Assembly: GCA_013397455.1 (NCBI GenBank)
Contig: VYZB01000015.1
Coordinates: forward strand, 281,143 to 345,142
Reading direction: 5' to 3'
DNA length: 64,000 nt
DNA from: Crotophaga sulcirostris
Lineage: Eukaryota > Chordata > Aves > Cuculiformes > Crotophagidae
The notes below the pieces were generated by a model. The model made no database searches. It saw nothing but the letters and a program-made list of their open reading frames with translations, and was not told where the DNA came from. Within the stretch, counting starts at the first letter, position 1; each line of letters opens with the position of its first letter. Positions 1 through 11,700 of the stretch are shown piece after piece. The position numbers and the translations under genes are program-made.

Positions 1-1339
1 TGGTTCTCAGCACAGTTTGATTAGGGTGGAGCAGGAGAAGAGTCTTGCATCACAGTAAATGGTGAAGTTTTCAACAAACCTGACTGGAAGTTGCAGCTGA
101 GTTCTATAGTACAACATTCTTCTCTCTGTAGAATTACCAGTGAAGCATCAAAAATAATTGTTAAAAGCATAAGAAATATAGATTTTTATTTTTTTTTAGA
201 AAAAAAAAAAGCTCAACAAAAATCCCTATTTCTTCACATAAGAATTCAGCTCACAGGCACTAGAAGCTTCCAAATTGCTCTTTTCCCTCTGTTCCACTGA
301 CGCCAAAAATATTAGAATCAAGTTAAGATCCCTGGATTGTAAATCAAGCATTGAGGCTTGGCTGCAGAAGAGAAATCTTATTTGAACATTAGCAGTCCAC
401 TGGTAACTCTGCCAGCTTTATTAATCTTATTTCACTTGTGACCTCAGACTTTCCATCTGAGTAAATCTTTATGAAATGCGGTCTCTCCCAATTGCTTTAC
501 CTTTTCAATAAAGGAAATTCTTGTTTTCAGAGGGAAACATGCTAAGAGCCTGTAACTTTTTTCTTCTGGACCTGTGATCCAACCTAATGAGTAATCTTGT
601 GATCTAAAGGTTAAGTAACATCATTTTGATGTCAGGTATGAGGGAGTTTTTGCTTTAAATAAGGCTTCTTGTTTCGTAGGCAGGCGACAGTAGTCTTTAG
701 CTAGAAGTGGTTTGTAATGATTTAATCAAGATATGCTGTGCATTTTTAGAAGTGAACTGAATTGCACTTTCAAAGCAGACTGACTTCATTGTTTACAATA
801 TCATAGACTAGAAACAATTAAAAAATACCAAAAAAACCCAAGTGCTCTGCTGTCCATGTGTAGCAATACATCAAATAAATCATTAAGGATGTTCCATCTT
901 TTTTGCAACTGGAATGAAAATAAATAAAAATAAAAAGTTTTTTTCATGTACTTTTTAAGTAAAGAAACCAGAGTTCAGGAAATACGAAGAGCTTCATCTG
1001 GACCAATACTCCTAGACCTCTCAAAAGTCACTAGTGCTTCTCAACCATTTCTGTAATGAGGAACAGTGATCCAGTTAGAGGGTCCTCAAACAATATTTGG
1101 TGGTGGACGGGGACCTTGGCTGACTGTAGACTGCAGGAAAAAATATAATTCCCTTAACTATACATGGAGAGAAAATTTGATGGAGCTCCTGTTCCAGGAA
1201 GAGATCACAATGTCAAGATCACACTTGCATGCTTAAAAGCCGCCTCTTGAAAGCAGAATCCAGTCTTGTTGGCTACACACGGCAATCTCGCTCAGCACCA
1301 TTTCAGCCGAGCTTGAGGTGTTTTCTAGAAGGATGTCTG

Positions 1340-1640
1340 GCAACAGGAACAGGGACAGGCTGATGGAAGGTTAGTGCTGTGATGTTCTCAGCCTGATCCA
1401 ACTCCTATTAAATTGAGTGGGAGCAGACTCGGCCCTTAAATGCAGGAAATATTTTATTGTGAACTGTCTGCATGATAGCTGCCAGGTAGATCAATAAGGG
1501 CTTCCACTGCTTCCTGCCGCTCACCTTTGATGAGCACTAGATTTATGACAAACCCACAGACTAAAGCCAGCTCATTTGGTCTGCCCTGACGGCAGCTGCT
1601 GCTGGAGATAAGACAGACTTTATTGCCTTAACTGACTGGA
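1340..1640. promoter_or_regulatory. candidate conserved noncoding block (intronic)
   Basis: This stretch has no simple repeats or CR1 sequence. It is dense in motif-like words: ATTAAATTGAG, a GATAAG-type site in GGAGATAAGACAG near 1600, ACCTTTGATGAG (a TCF/LEF-like core) and an E-box-like GGCAGCTGCTG. It also has a balanced composition unlike the flanking intron. The call is an impression from texture only, because no alignment was possible. It could equally be ordinary intron. Confidence 0.2.
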
Positions 1641-2477
1641 TAAGGAAAAAGAGTTATCTGCAGAAAGGTTAAGAAACTCAAACTTTTTTTCAGTTCCCTA
1701 GCCAGTTTAACTCTGTCTTCAGAAGAGCTGACTCACAATGCGCCTTCAAGGAGGGAGGGGAAAGGCTTGTTTATGCAAATAATAAAGAAAAATGAGTGAG
1801 GTTTATTTTGGAAAGAAGAAATACAGTATGTTTAAGAACTAACCTATTGTGTCAGGTCATCTGTGTATAAATTCAACCCAAAAATCTGTGTGGTGGAGTA
1901 AGAGCCTTGCCATACTTCTGAGTACAGTCAGCTCTAGAGAACATGAGCCACAGGAATGGCTCAAGCAAAGAGGCCTTCTGGCATCTGCAGAGCAACACAC
2001 CAGAAAGGGCAGCAGCAGTCGAACATTAACACTGTCAAAAACGCTGATTGCAGGTGTGACACAAAATTGCTTCCATTTCTCTTAAAGACTGTCCTGTACA
2101 AAGGAAGTAATTTTTAGAAAACAAGAAAATAAAGTGCTCTGCAGCTTCTTTTTGTTTGCAGTGTCTTATGCGATGGGGTGCAGCATACTGAGCTGTTAAA
2201 AGGCAAAGTTTTTCTCAAGGCAGTGAAAATTATAAAGTGTGGTGGTAACATTACATTGTGTGTGTTGTTGGCATAGCTGAACTTGGAGTCAAAAAACTTG
2301 AGCTTCACTCCACACACACCCTTCTAAGTCTCTGCTTGCTCCATGGCTTTGTCCTTTGACTGTTCCCTTTTCTTAAGTCAGAAAATATGTGACCTGTTTT
2401 ACAAAGTCCTGCAGACTCCTTCAGGGTCAGTGGATGTGTCATACTTTAGGCATCCCAAATGCTGAGGAGCAGGGAGA

Positions 2478-2521
2478 AGAATGACCTGTAAAGGTCCCTT
2501 CCAATGCAAAGCATTCTATGA
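2478..2521 (+). repeat. CR1 LINE 3' tail fragment
   Basis: The words TGACCTGTAAAGGTCCCTTCC and CATTCTATGA are the conserved 3' end of avian CR1 elements, which normally finish in ATTCTATGA repeats. Only about 44 bp are left, with mutations where the consensus has CCAACCCAAACC. It is a 5'-truncated relic in sense orientation about 250 bp upstream of the PPM1H exon at 2776. Confidence 0.75.
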
Positions 2522-2775
2522 AGTAGTGAAGGTTTTTGAGGGCAGGAGGACTGGTCCCTGTAAGGCTGCTGTTGGACACCAGGCAGTGTCAGAACTGGTG
2601 TAAGTGCACATAGTTTGCTAAAATGGAGCTTCGAGACTTCCTTGTTTAAAAATGGGGGAAAAAATGTATGTGGGAAGGGAGCGGGAAGGGGATGGTAATG
2701 CTGCCTTATTAAAAATAGATGCAGTCTTGTTTTATGATGTTCATGTGGTATCTGTGGCTTGGTTTCTGCCCACAG

Positions 2776-2894
2776 GCTTACATGCAGCCCCACTTGCTGG
2801 GAAATGAGTTCACACATTTAGAGTTTCCGCGGAGGGTGCAGCGCAAGGAAGTTGGAAAGAGGATGCTCTACCGTGACTTCAACATGACTGGCTG
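2776..2894 (+). CDS. PPM1H: PPM1H coding exon (residues about 319-358)
   Basis: This 119-nt exon is read from phase 0: 39 codons plus two bases (TG) of a split Trp codon. It starts AYMQPHLLGNEF, continues with HLEFPRRVQRKE and ends LYRDFNMTG(W). The acceptor is CCCACAG (AG at 2774-2775) and the donor is CTG|GTAAGA, a strong site. The peptide matches PPM1H as I know it, with conservative changes only. It lies between the PP2C core segments and leads to the LKFPLIYGEGKK exon. In PPM1H this part of the chain is near the flap region thought to help recognise phosphorylated Rab proteins; the assignment of this exon to the flap border is from memory. The open frame continues about 2 codons past the donor, but the following exon joins perfectly at the split Trp. 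Confidence 0.95.
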
Positions 2895-5800
2895 GTAAGA
2901 ATGTGTTTTTCTCAGCATGGGGTCAGCCTTCTCCCCAACCAATGCCTGCTTTGTACTTGCCTTTAATTAATGTAAACTGCATCGAACATGGAGGGGTATG
3001 CCTGCGTACTAAGAGGAAGGTTATTGCATTCTTTCAGATATATTTTTGTTTTAGAAGATAATATTTTCAATAGGTTGATTTCCATCCAGAGCCAGGACCT
3101 CGGTTCATTCTAGCGTGTGAGCACTCAAAGTGGAGCAAACACATAAAGGGGAAGATGTACCAAGAGGTCTCCATGAAAGCTAAACAGCTTTCCTATCATG
3201 GAAGTAGCTTTCTACACAATCAGAATCAGTGGACCGTCATGCCTTTGCATGCTGAGGAACGCTTGCAGAAGGGAAGAGCTGCCTCCTACACTCCAGTGCA
3301 GCTGACCCTGATTTGAGTAACCCTTGAGGGATTGTTTTAGAGACAGGCCTATCTGAATAAAAGTCATAGCCAGCCTAAAATGAAAAGACTTGCATGAATC
3401 GTATTGACTCAATGAAGTGAAGACAGGAAGAACAATGACTTTTTTGTCTCTGGCTAAATGTCTTCATTGTTTTTTGTTGGGTCAAGAGGCTCCTTCTCAA
3501 GTGAGTTCCACTCACTTAGAGAAGCCCTAATCCTTGCTGTTTTGTGTTCTGTGTGACCTGTAAAGACAAAGGCTCAATATATGCAAATGGTTTTCACTTC
3601 CATACTGTTGGTGTTTTAGCAAATATCTTTCCAGGAAGTGAAAGAACAGAGGAGGTTAAAAAGCCTTTAATTCTTTTAGGTTTGGAGACTTGGATGCTCA
3701 CATGCAACTACAAGTCCACATGCTTCTCATTTGTCCCGTACTTTATAGACCATAAATATAATGGTGTTTTAATGTCAGAATAATGACCTAAATTTAATAT
3801 TAATCTGGAGTGTTTGTGCAGAACATGTTAATCTGTGAATAACCATTGTTGTCCATCATCTTGAACAGCTGCTAGTAGAAATATGCAGTCTCACCCTGGG
3901 AAGGATGACTTCACATTTTAAAAAGGCTACAGGAGTGAGTGAAAGAATAGAAACAGAATGAGAACATTAGATCAACTGAGGGCTTAAACAGTGAAACGTT
4001 TGGAAGATCATGAGACACTCTCTCAGCTTCTGCAAAGGGAGTTTTCTTATTAAACTCCTGAATGTCTCTGAAGGCATCAGTGAAAAATGACATCATGTAG
4101 ACTTCCAAAAACTCTTTTTCAAGATGCAAGATGCATTGAAAAAAGAGAAGCGAACTATAGAGGGATATCATAAGCCAAGAACTTCTGAGAAGAGGGTAAG
4201 AGCAGAATTCTTTCACCATGGCTGGAAGGCAGAGAAGGTTTCTTCAGGTTCTTGGGAGTCGTTTCCACATCTAGTTAGTGGTCTGGAAAAGAAATGAAGT
4301 TAGAATAGTTGAAGTTGCAGCATTGGCAGGTGACAACCATGGTCTTTTCCTAGTAAACAAGAAGGGCTGTGAGGAGCTGCAAAGAATTAAATTATTTACA
4401 TGAATGGGCATCACAGTGACCAAATTTGATAAACACCAAGTAAAGCATGAAGAAGGGAAAAATAACTATTTTGCACACTAGAGATTTCAAATGAACTTGA
4501 AAGCTATGTCAAAAAGCTCAGTGGAAATTCTGCTTACTGTGGTGTTTCCAGTCAAAATCAGCATTTTGGGATGTGTACAGCATTGGAATGGTTAAAAATT
4601 AAAGAGGTGACTCCGCATATCAGTTTGTATTTCATTTGTGAATCTATGCATAGCACTTCACTTTATTCAGAATAGTTATTGCATAGCTATAATACTGTTT
4701 GGAATTACAAGAAAGATAAATAAGAAGGAATGCAGATCTTAAATGTAGAATAATGAGTAAGATAGAAGAGTTTGGGTAAGACTAAATGGATGGCAGATCT
4801 GATTCAGTGTATTGTTTTTCAGTACCAGTGTGTGAACCCTTGTTAACTGGCATATGGCAGGAGGGAGAAGAGAGTTGATCTTCCTGTTGATTTTTCTGAA
4901 TTTCCTGAAGTGTAGGACACGTTTATCCAGCTATAGATTCTAATATGGGCAGTGCAAAAAATTATCACCAGTTTAGCACAAGTATGCCTTGCTGTAAGCA
5001 ATTATTCCAGAATAAATACTCAAACTTGTCTTGAAAATTCAAGTCTGAATTCACTTCACTGTGGTCCCAGGAGGAGGTAGCCTGTGCCAAGCAAAAGCAT
5101 GTGGAGACTGTGATGAGGCTACCTCTCCCTGCTGTTTCTTTTGACTTCTGGCTGGAAGTGGAAAATGGGGGCTATATTTTTCACTGGGGGGAAAAAAAAA
5201 TCAGATTCTTTTAGCTACTCTATATACCACAGCTAGTGCATCAGTATCTCTTTGTTTTTTTCCCTCAGGACAATGAAATGGTGAGGGAATTGCTCTATCG
5301 CCATACATTTATCTAAGTCAGAACCCTTCTAAATAAGGATCCATTTATTTTCGCAGGATGTTTGCCCAGGGGAGTCTTGGTTTCCATTGAGTTGTGTACA
5401 GTGATCTGCTAAGAAGAGGAGAAACAATCTGTTTCTATTCAGAATGGTTGAGACTGTGGACAAGATGCTAGATTTGCAGCTTGGTGGGCCCTCGGAGGTG
5501 ATGGTTTGAGATGGTTGGTGTTTCACAGTGGTCGTTTTCCATTTCAAGGGTTTTTTCTTTTATTTTCTTCCCTTTCTAATTCCTAGCTGTAACCAATGGA
5601 TCTGGACACAGCGGCTGAGGACATGTCCCTTCTGCATTTATTTCTAAGGACAATATCTATCATGGAGAATAAACTAGCAGATATATTACTTTTCTAGAAA
5701 GTGTCAGATAGAGCTTTGGCCAACCAGAGCTTGGTACGCTAATACACTGCTAAACTTCACCATTTAAAATGCAGACTATCAATTGTCTGAACCTTTTTTC

Positions 5801-7145
5801 AGTCACAGACTTCACGTGTGTTGATGTTTCCATGTGCATATAGAGAGCTGCAGGTGATGTTAGGAAGAAACAGACACTCTTACACTTAAATATCAAATCC
5901 TTTAGTGAGAAGATGTAAAACTCTCTGCTCTGATGTTTTCTCAGGAAAATGAATTCGTTTATTTTAAAATTCAGGACGCTTTCTGTGTTTTCTGTTAGAA
6001 GCTGTATGATTTTTTTTTTCCTCTTCATTTTCACCCTTCTGTGCTCTGGAGCTTTTCAGACTCTCAACAATGGCTTGGCTTGCCCAGCTTGTTTGGATTA
6101 CAAAAGGTTATTGTCTTTGGGTCTGCCATAATGCATTTGGCCTTTTTTTGCTTTTTTGTTTTTTCTTTCCTTTTTTTTTTTTTTTCATGTGAAGTTTCCA
6201 CACTGGCTTTGTCTCAACGACTCACAGTGGTAGCAGAGCTGCCAAATTTCCCCACAGCATTAGGACAACCACGATCCAACAGTGTGTACTGCATCACCAG
6301 TCTAGGCTGCCTGTAACTGCTCTGACACCAACCTTTCTCTTCTCCCTCCAGCTCTCCCACCCTTTCTCTGCATTGGCAGTTGGGATGAGAAATCCGCTGT
6401 ATTAAATGTATCTAAAATAAATCCTATTTAGGTGGGAGCTGACCATGCATTGCCCCTCCTGCACCCTTGCCCCATGCGCGTTGTGGTTGAGCAACCATTG
6501 TAAAACATGTACTGTAGCTGGCAAGGCATCTTAAGAGCTGTGTCTCCTGCTGAACAAGCCTCCAAGCCGTCTCAAGCTGTAATTTGCTGGCAGACAACTG
6601 TGTTACTGACAGTCTTTCACAGCTGGGTCTCTGGCCTGGGGTTTTCAGGCCCATGGCTTGCAGAGGTTAATCTTGTATCAGAGAGGGAGTAGTTCTGGTG
6701 GGTTTGACAAGTTCTGGCAGCAGAAGCATCAGGGATAACTTGTGTAAGCCAAATGCTGTCAGTGCTAAAAAGGGGTGCAGGTAGCCTGACTTAGAAATAT
6801 ACAGGGATGGGAAAAGCAGGCCTGATGATAACTGCTCTTTTAGAGGACTACACAGAATTAGTATTACCTGTCTCTGCTTTTTAAATAAAAGTTAAGACAT
6901 GGTTGGTCAGGTTTTCTTTCCTTGTTGGTGAATCCAGTGTGACCGCTTTCCCAAAAACTGGTTTTCTAGCTTACCGTGTCCCTCGCTGGCCCAGTGGCTC
7001 CTTTCTAGGGTTCTCTCAGCCTCCTGGCAGGGCTGGAGGAACCATACAGCGCTGCATTTAACCAAAGTGAAGACACTATCAACTGGCATCAGCTTTGGTG
7101 GTTTCAAAGGTAATTTTTTGCTCCTCCTTGGAACGTGAACAGCTG

Positions 7146-7240
7146 TCATAGAATCATAGAATCGTCTGGTTGGAAAAGGCCTTTGAGATCATCGAGTCCA
7201 ACCGTGCCTGTCCTCTGCTAAACCATGTCCCCCAGACATG
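7146..7240 (-). repeat. CR1 LINE 3' end, antisense
   Basis: The sequence begins TCATAGAATCATAGAATCG and continues TTGGAAAAGGCC, GAGATCATCGAGTCCAACC and CTAAACCATGTCC. This is the reverse complement of the CR1 3' UTR and terminal ATTCTATGA repeats. The copy is 5'-truncated to under 100 bp and lies antisense to PPM1H. Its terminal repeats are at the left end. Confidence 0.9.
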
Positions 7241-7409
7241 TCTTTCTGCCGCTCGCATTAAAGTGGAGTTCTTTAAAGGCTTGTCTCCAGATCAGACCTT
7301 TAGCTTTTTGGCTTGATTTTAGGGTGGCAAAAGAGCCCTAAATAACAAGTCCATTTTTTGACCCTATTTATGGACAACTTCCTTTGCTCTCCATGAGCAC
7401 CTGCTTATA

Positions 7410-7465
7410 GGTTGGACTTGATAATCTCAGAGGTCCTTTCCAACCTTGTGATACTGTGATACTGA
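7410..7465 (+). repeat. CR1 LINE 3' end, sense
   Basis: GGTTGGACTTGATAATCTC, AGGTCCTTTCCAACC and the terminal repeat TGTGATACTGTGATACTG are the sense-strand CR1 3' end. The copy is short and 5'-truncated. Its orientation is opposite to the copy at 7146-7240, so the two form an imperfect inverted repeat of about 55 bp. Confidence 0.9.
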
Positions 7466-7799
7466 AGTTGAGCTGCATCCCATCAAAAACTGTCTAGGCT
7501 GGTGTAGCAGCCACCTCATGTCACAGGATGACGCCCAAGGCGGCAGCAGAGCCAGCTCTGTGTCCATGTGGGTGCTGTGGGCACAGTTATCCACCCGAGG
7601 GTCAGCCTGTGCCAGGGAATCGCCCGCTCGCGTGATTTATTCCAAAGCAAGGAGGCTGGTGCCCTGTGGCGAGCACTAAGCAAAACCCATTTTATTCTAG
7701 AGTCAATATTGTCCACTGCCTGGAAAGCCGCCAGCCTGCTCTATGCTCGCCCTTTTCTTTCGAACAGGGAATGTCTTTCAGACTCTAAGCATCTGATTA

Positions 7800-8760
7800 A
7801 AAAAGCAACTTCACTTTTCAAGCCATTTTATTTTGTTTGGGATGGATGCCTTTTGCTTTCATTGTGCAGCCTGCCTTGCTGTCTGCGGTTCAGACTCTGG
7901 CACACAAAACCCAGGCTCTCATTAATCACTTATTGGGGATCCAGAATACCCTGGTGAGAGCCAACATACATGTTTTGCTTGGTAATGCACGAGCTGATTT
8001 GAACAAATATTGCCAATGCGGCTGCTATCTTATTCTTTATTGCTGGGCTGGATGTCCTTTGACAGCGCGTTCAGGTAGCCTGCCCGAGGAGTGCCTGAGC
8101 AGATTGAGAAATGCCACAGAAGTGCTTTATGGAACAGGCACCCGCGCTGCACCCCCCTTTAATATAAATTGATTTATTGAATCAAGCGCAGAAGCCCTGC
8201 TACAGAAACCTCGGGCTATATCCTCTGGAGAACCACCTAATAAAACAGCCCCAACTGACACTCCTCATTAGCTTTTCCACCGATCCCAAGGCAGTATTTA
8301 AAGTGACAGTGTCCCTCTTTTCGGCCTGAATTTATCTGCTGGCTAATGCCTGTGGGTCTAATTAGCTTAGCATTATTAGTCTTATTCAGATAAGCTGCAT
8401 TTCCTAACAGCTTGATTCCAACTTGTAAAAAGTAATTGGAAGTCTGCAAACCCTGTGCCATAACCTGCTTGATTGCGCCTTTTAGGCAAATTCATGTAAT
8501 TTACAAAAAGTCATCTTTTCCTCCCCCCCCTCTTTTAATTGAGCTTTTTTGTCTAGTGAAACCTTCTGTGCTTCTTCTGTTGAAATCCTGGCTGTATTGT
8601 TGTGTTCGAGACCTCAGCCGTATCCTTTGTACAATCACCAGGGAGAGATCAAATTTTAATTTCATAATTACTTCACAAGAAAGCAGCCTTTTCCCCAGTC
8701 ATGCCTGTATTAATTTCCTCCCAGCAACTTACATTTTCATAATTTAATGATTATGGGCCA
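7800..8760. promoter_or_regulatory. candidate conserved noncoding block / intronic enhancer
   Basis: This stretch is crowded with homeodomain-type cores: palindromic CTAATTAG at 8358-8365, CATTATTAG, TTTAATTGAG, TTCATAATTACTTC, GTATTAATTTCC and CATAATTTAATGATTATGG. It also has AGATAAG at 8388-8394, GTAATTGG and AATTGATTTATTGAATCAAG. It lacks CR1 and has only a short C tract near 8522. This texture is typical of deeply conserved developmental enhancers. The evidence is pattern only. Open frames crossing it are probably by-products of constrained sequence. Confidence 0.35.
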
Positions 8761-11700
8761 CCTTTGCAGCACTGGGCCTTGCTGGAGAAGGCAGAGAGAG
8801 GATGTCGTTTTTGCAGCAGAAACCATAATCCGCAGCCACTTGCTTTGCTTTTTTTTTTCTTTCTTCTCATCTCTCATTGCAAGGTAACCAGGAGTGGGAC
8901 GGGATGTGTCTCTTGAGTGCGTGCAGCCAGAGCAGCTTGCTGGGTTGTGCCTGGGTGTCTGGGGCACAGCTCTGCGATGATGAATGGCTGTTTGCAATGT
9001 GCATGTTATGCATCTTTTCAAGATCTGCAGCCCTCGCTGCAGGAGCAGCAGGAGGTGAGAGCTGACCTGCTGCGTACAGCACATCTCCTGACAGTGATGA
9101 ATGGCTCTGTTTTCCCCAAGTGCACACATGCCACAGGAGCTGAACCAGTATCTTCGGGGCAGGAGAAAGCAGAAAGAAGAAAGTAATAGTGCTGCAACAA
9201 AAGACAAAACTTGTCTGAGGTAAAGCTCTTTGTAAACGGCCTCTCTGGGGCCAAGTGAGCCTGACAAGAATGAGGTTTGTCTGAGTCACGTCCTGCAGGA
9301 GCATCTCCTTCTGAAAGCAGTTCATCTAAGGCCTGTCCCAGTATGGTTGTGCATCTCCACTTGAGCTTTGCATTGGCACAAGATCAGGTGTAGCGTGTGC
9401 AAGGGCAAACAAAAGGCTCCCAGTCTGTTTTATGAGAAATAAGCTAAACTGAAATGAGATAATCTTCAATCTAAAAACCCAAGGAAAAACAACTCTTCCT
9501 CCTGGTAAGGCGAAGTCTCTTCCCCCGCTTCTGCTTTCTCTGTCTTCCCCAGCTGCACAAATTCAACATAACCTTGTCTGGGTCCCTATGAAGCCCTTTT
9601 TCTTTCCATCGCCACCCAGCATTGACTTATGACTCTGCTCCTGGCTGACAGGAGGCTCCTTGGAAGAGTTTCTAGTACTGCTGTCAGATGGTGAGGTCTC
9701 TGCTTGCTGTGTCTCACTGCCTACCCCGTCCTATGCTACAGTGATCTTTCCCAGAAGAGTTTGCTTCATGATTCCTCCATAACAACAATTTCCTTTCTTT
9801 CTAGACGATCCCAACTAGGAAGTGTGGATCAGGCACTGAGAGGTTAACACGCAGTCTTTCTCTCGTCTGCCTCACCACATCCTTTTAACAAGAAGTACAG
9901 CAAAATGTGACTTTACAAACGGTTTTTCTGTCCATCAAAGTGCATTAAACCCATAGGGTGTTCACAACCCGCTTCCCTTACCCCTCTATCTCCAGAGAAA
10001 ATTGCTAACAAACCTTCCTGTTTGTCTTTTAAAAGTAGGAGAGATGAAATAAATCTTAAGAAACTCTCAAGACAGCAAACTTGCTGGGAAGAGAAAGACT
10101 TGCCCTGGTGAAACTGTTGCAGAACATGGATCCACTTGATGTGCAGCTGTAGTATCTGCACACAGTTTCTGTCACTCATGGGTACTGGGTACTGGTCACA
10201 AACAGTGAATCAAAGTGCTCACAGTACACTTGCTCTGTCCCTCCCAGCATCCTGAGCACAAAAGCAGCGAGGGAGGGTGCTTATAAATAGCCTCAGTTAA
10301 TTTTTTTTTTCTCATGAGTCCTGGTTTTTTGATCAAGGACCTCTCTAGGTCCTTGGCCACCTTCTCCCTGCCTTTTCTTCCACCAGTTTCTTTTAATGCT
10401 CCAGGTGAGGTGAATGGACTTAAAAATCAGCCACATTCCAGGAGGTGCCTGTGAGAAGATTCCAGTGTTTGAATCTTTGAAGTGAATGGACGACGATGGA
10501 TAGAGTTTGTTTTGCTTTGGGATTACTTCCACAGAGTACGTGCTGCTGGGGGAGTACATCCTCTCCAAAGTCCCGACTTGTCTTAGGATTATATAGGACA
10601 GTGAAGGCTCCCTGGAGGTCCAGAGCTCATGTACCAGTCTGATTTAACCAAGCCAGAAATCATATGTGTGTATAAGTCATGCTGAAAGATTTTTTTTTAA
10701 AATTTGTGGATGGATAGACACAACTGGGATTTGTAAAATGAAGTATTGTACAGTTTCAGGTTCAGAAGAAAGAGTTTCTGAATTTTCTGGGGAAAAAAAG
10801 CATGTTATAAAACATGTGTTTTCTTCTTTGCCTGTAAGAAACCCTATGAGAGTATCTTGGTTTAGAGTAGATCTTTCATGAAAAATTTTTTGTGTGCATA
10901 TGTGCACGTGCATTGCTCATCTTATATTGATTTGGATTTGTCATCGTATTTTAACAAACACTACTATAGTTTGTGTGCTTTTATTATCTTTGTTTATTAT
11001 ATTTTTGCATCATTAAGCTATAAGTCAGATGAGTAATAGCAGAAAGATACTGAGGCATTGGAGCATTAAAGCTAACCTACCTAGAGGGTACTTAGTATCA
11101 GATAGTGCTGTTCCGATTTAGAGATCCTGACTCTGCAGAAGCACATATGTGTAAGGATATTTTTCAAAAATTATGGCTAGTTCAAGGCGTAAACTGCATA
11201 ATTTTCAGTGGCTCTGTGCCTAACCTGCACTACATATCTTTTCTTCTTGATAGCGAGCACACACTTATACTGGTTTGATGACTGTGGTTCAGTGGAGAGT
11301 ACAGATAAACAGTTCCTTTTGGGTTGGTGATTTAAACTCCATTACCCAAAGGGTTATCTTCAATCCGCTGATTCCTTGTGTGGGAAGGGAAAAATAATAG
11401 TTTCTATCCAGTTTTATGTTGCTCAAGGATTAAAATCTGGTTTTCTTCTGGTATGACCAGAGAAAGCTGAACTTGGGGAATGGGAGATTGGCTGGTCTTG
11501 TTGTGGGTTTTTTGAGGGAAGTGAGGGGATGTTGAGGATGGTTCTGGGTTTGGGTTTTTTTAGACAGTAGTAGCAAAGCCAGGCAAGAAATACACCAAAT
11601 CAGCAATCTTGTCTAAAGAGAGCCTTCATCCTTTGTAGTCAGTATGAACTAGGGCATTTCTGAAGCTGTAGTGCTTTTTCTTGCTTGCTTGCCACAGTGG

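Larger units (their letters stand above)
1..2775 (+). other. PPM1H: PPM1H intron (3' part of the intron before the first visible exon)
   Basis: No coding exon is seen here. The stretch holds a poly-T/poly-A run near 186-210, a candidate conserved noncoding block at about 1340-1640, and a 44-bp CR1 tail at about 2478. It ends in a normal acceptor with a T/C-rich tract before CACAG at 2771-2775. The small open frames show no recognisable protein and lack splice context. Confidence 0.85.

Noticed and set aside
8737..9325. Overlapping open frames on both strands, up to 176 codons on the - strand
   Set aside because: No recognisable domain. The frames share the same DNA on opposite strands and are rich in Ser, Leu and Cys, as expected from composition. 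The region is intronic.
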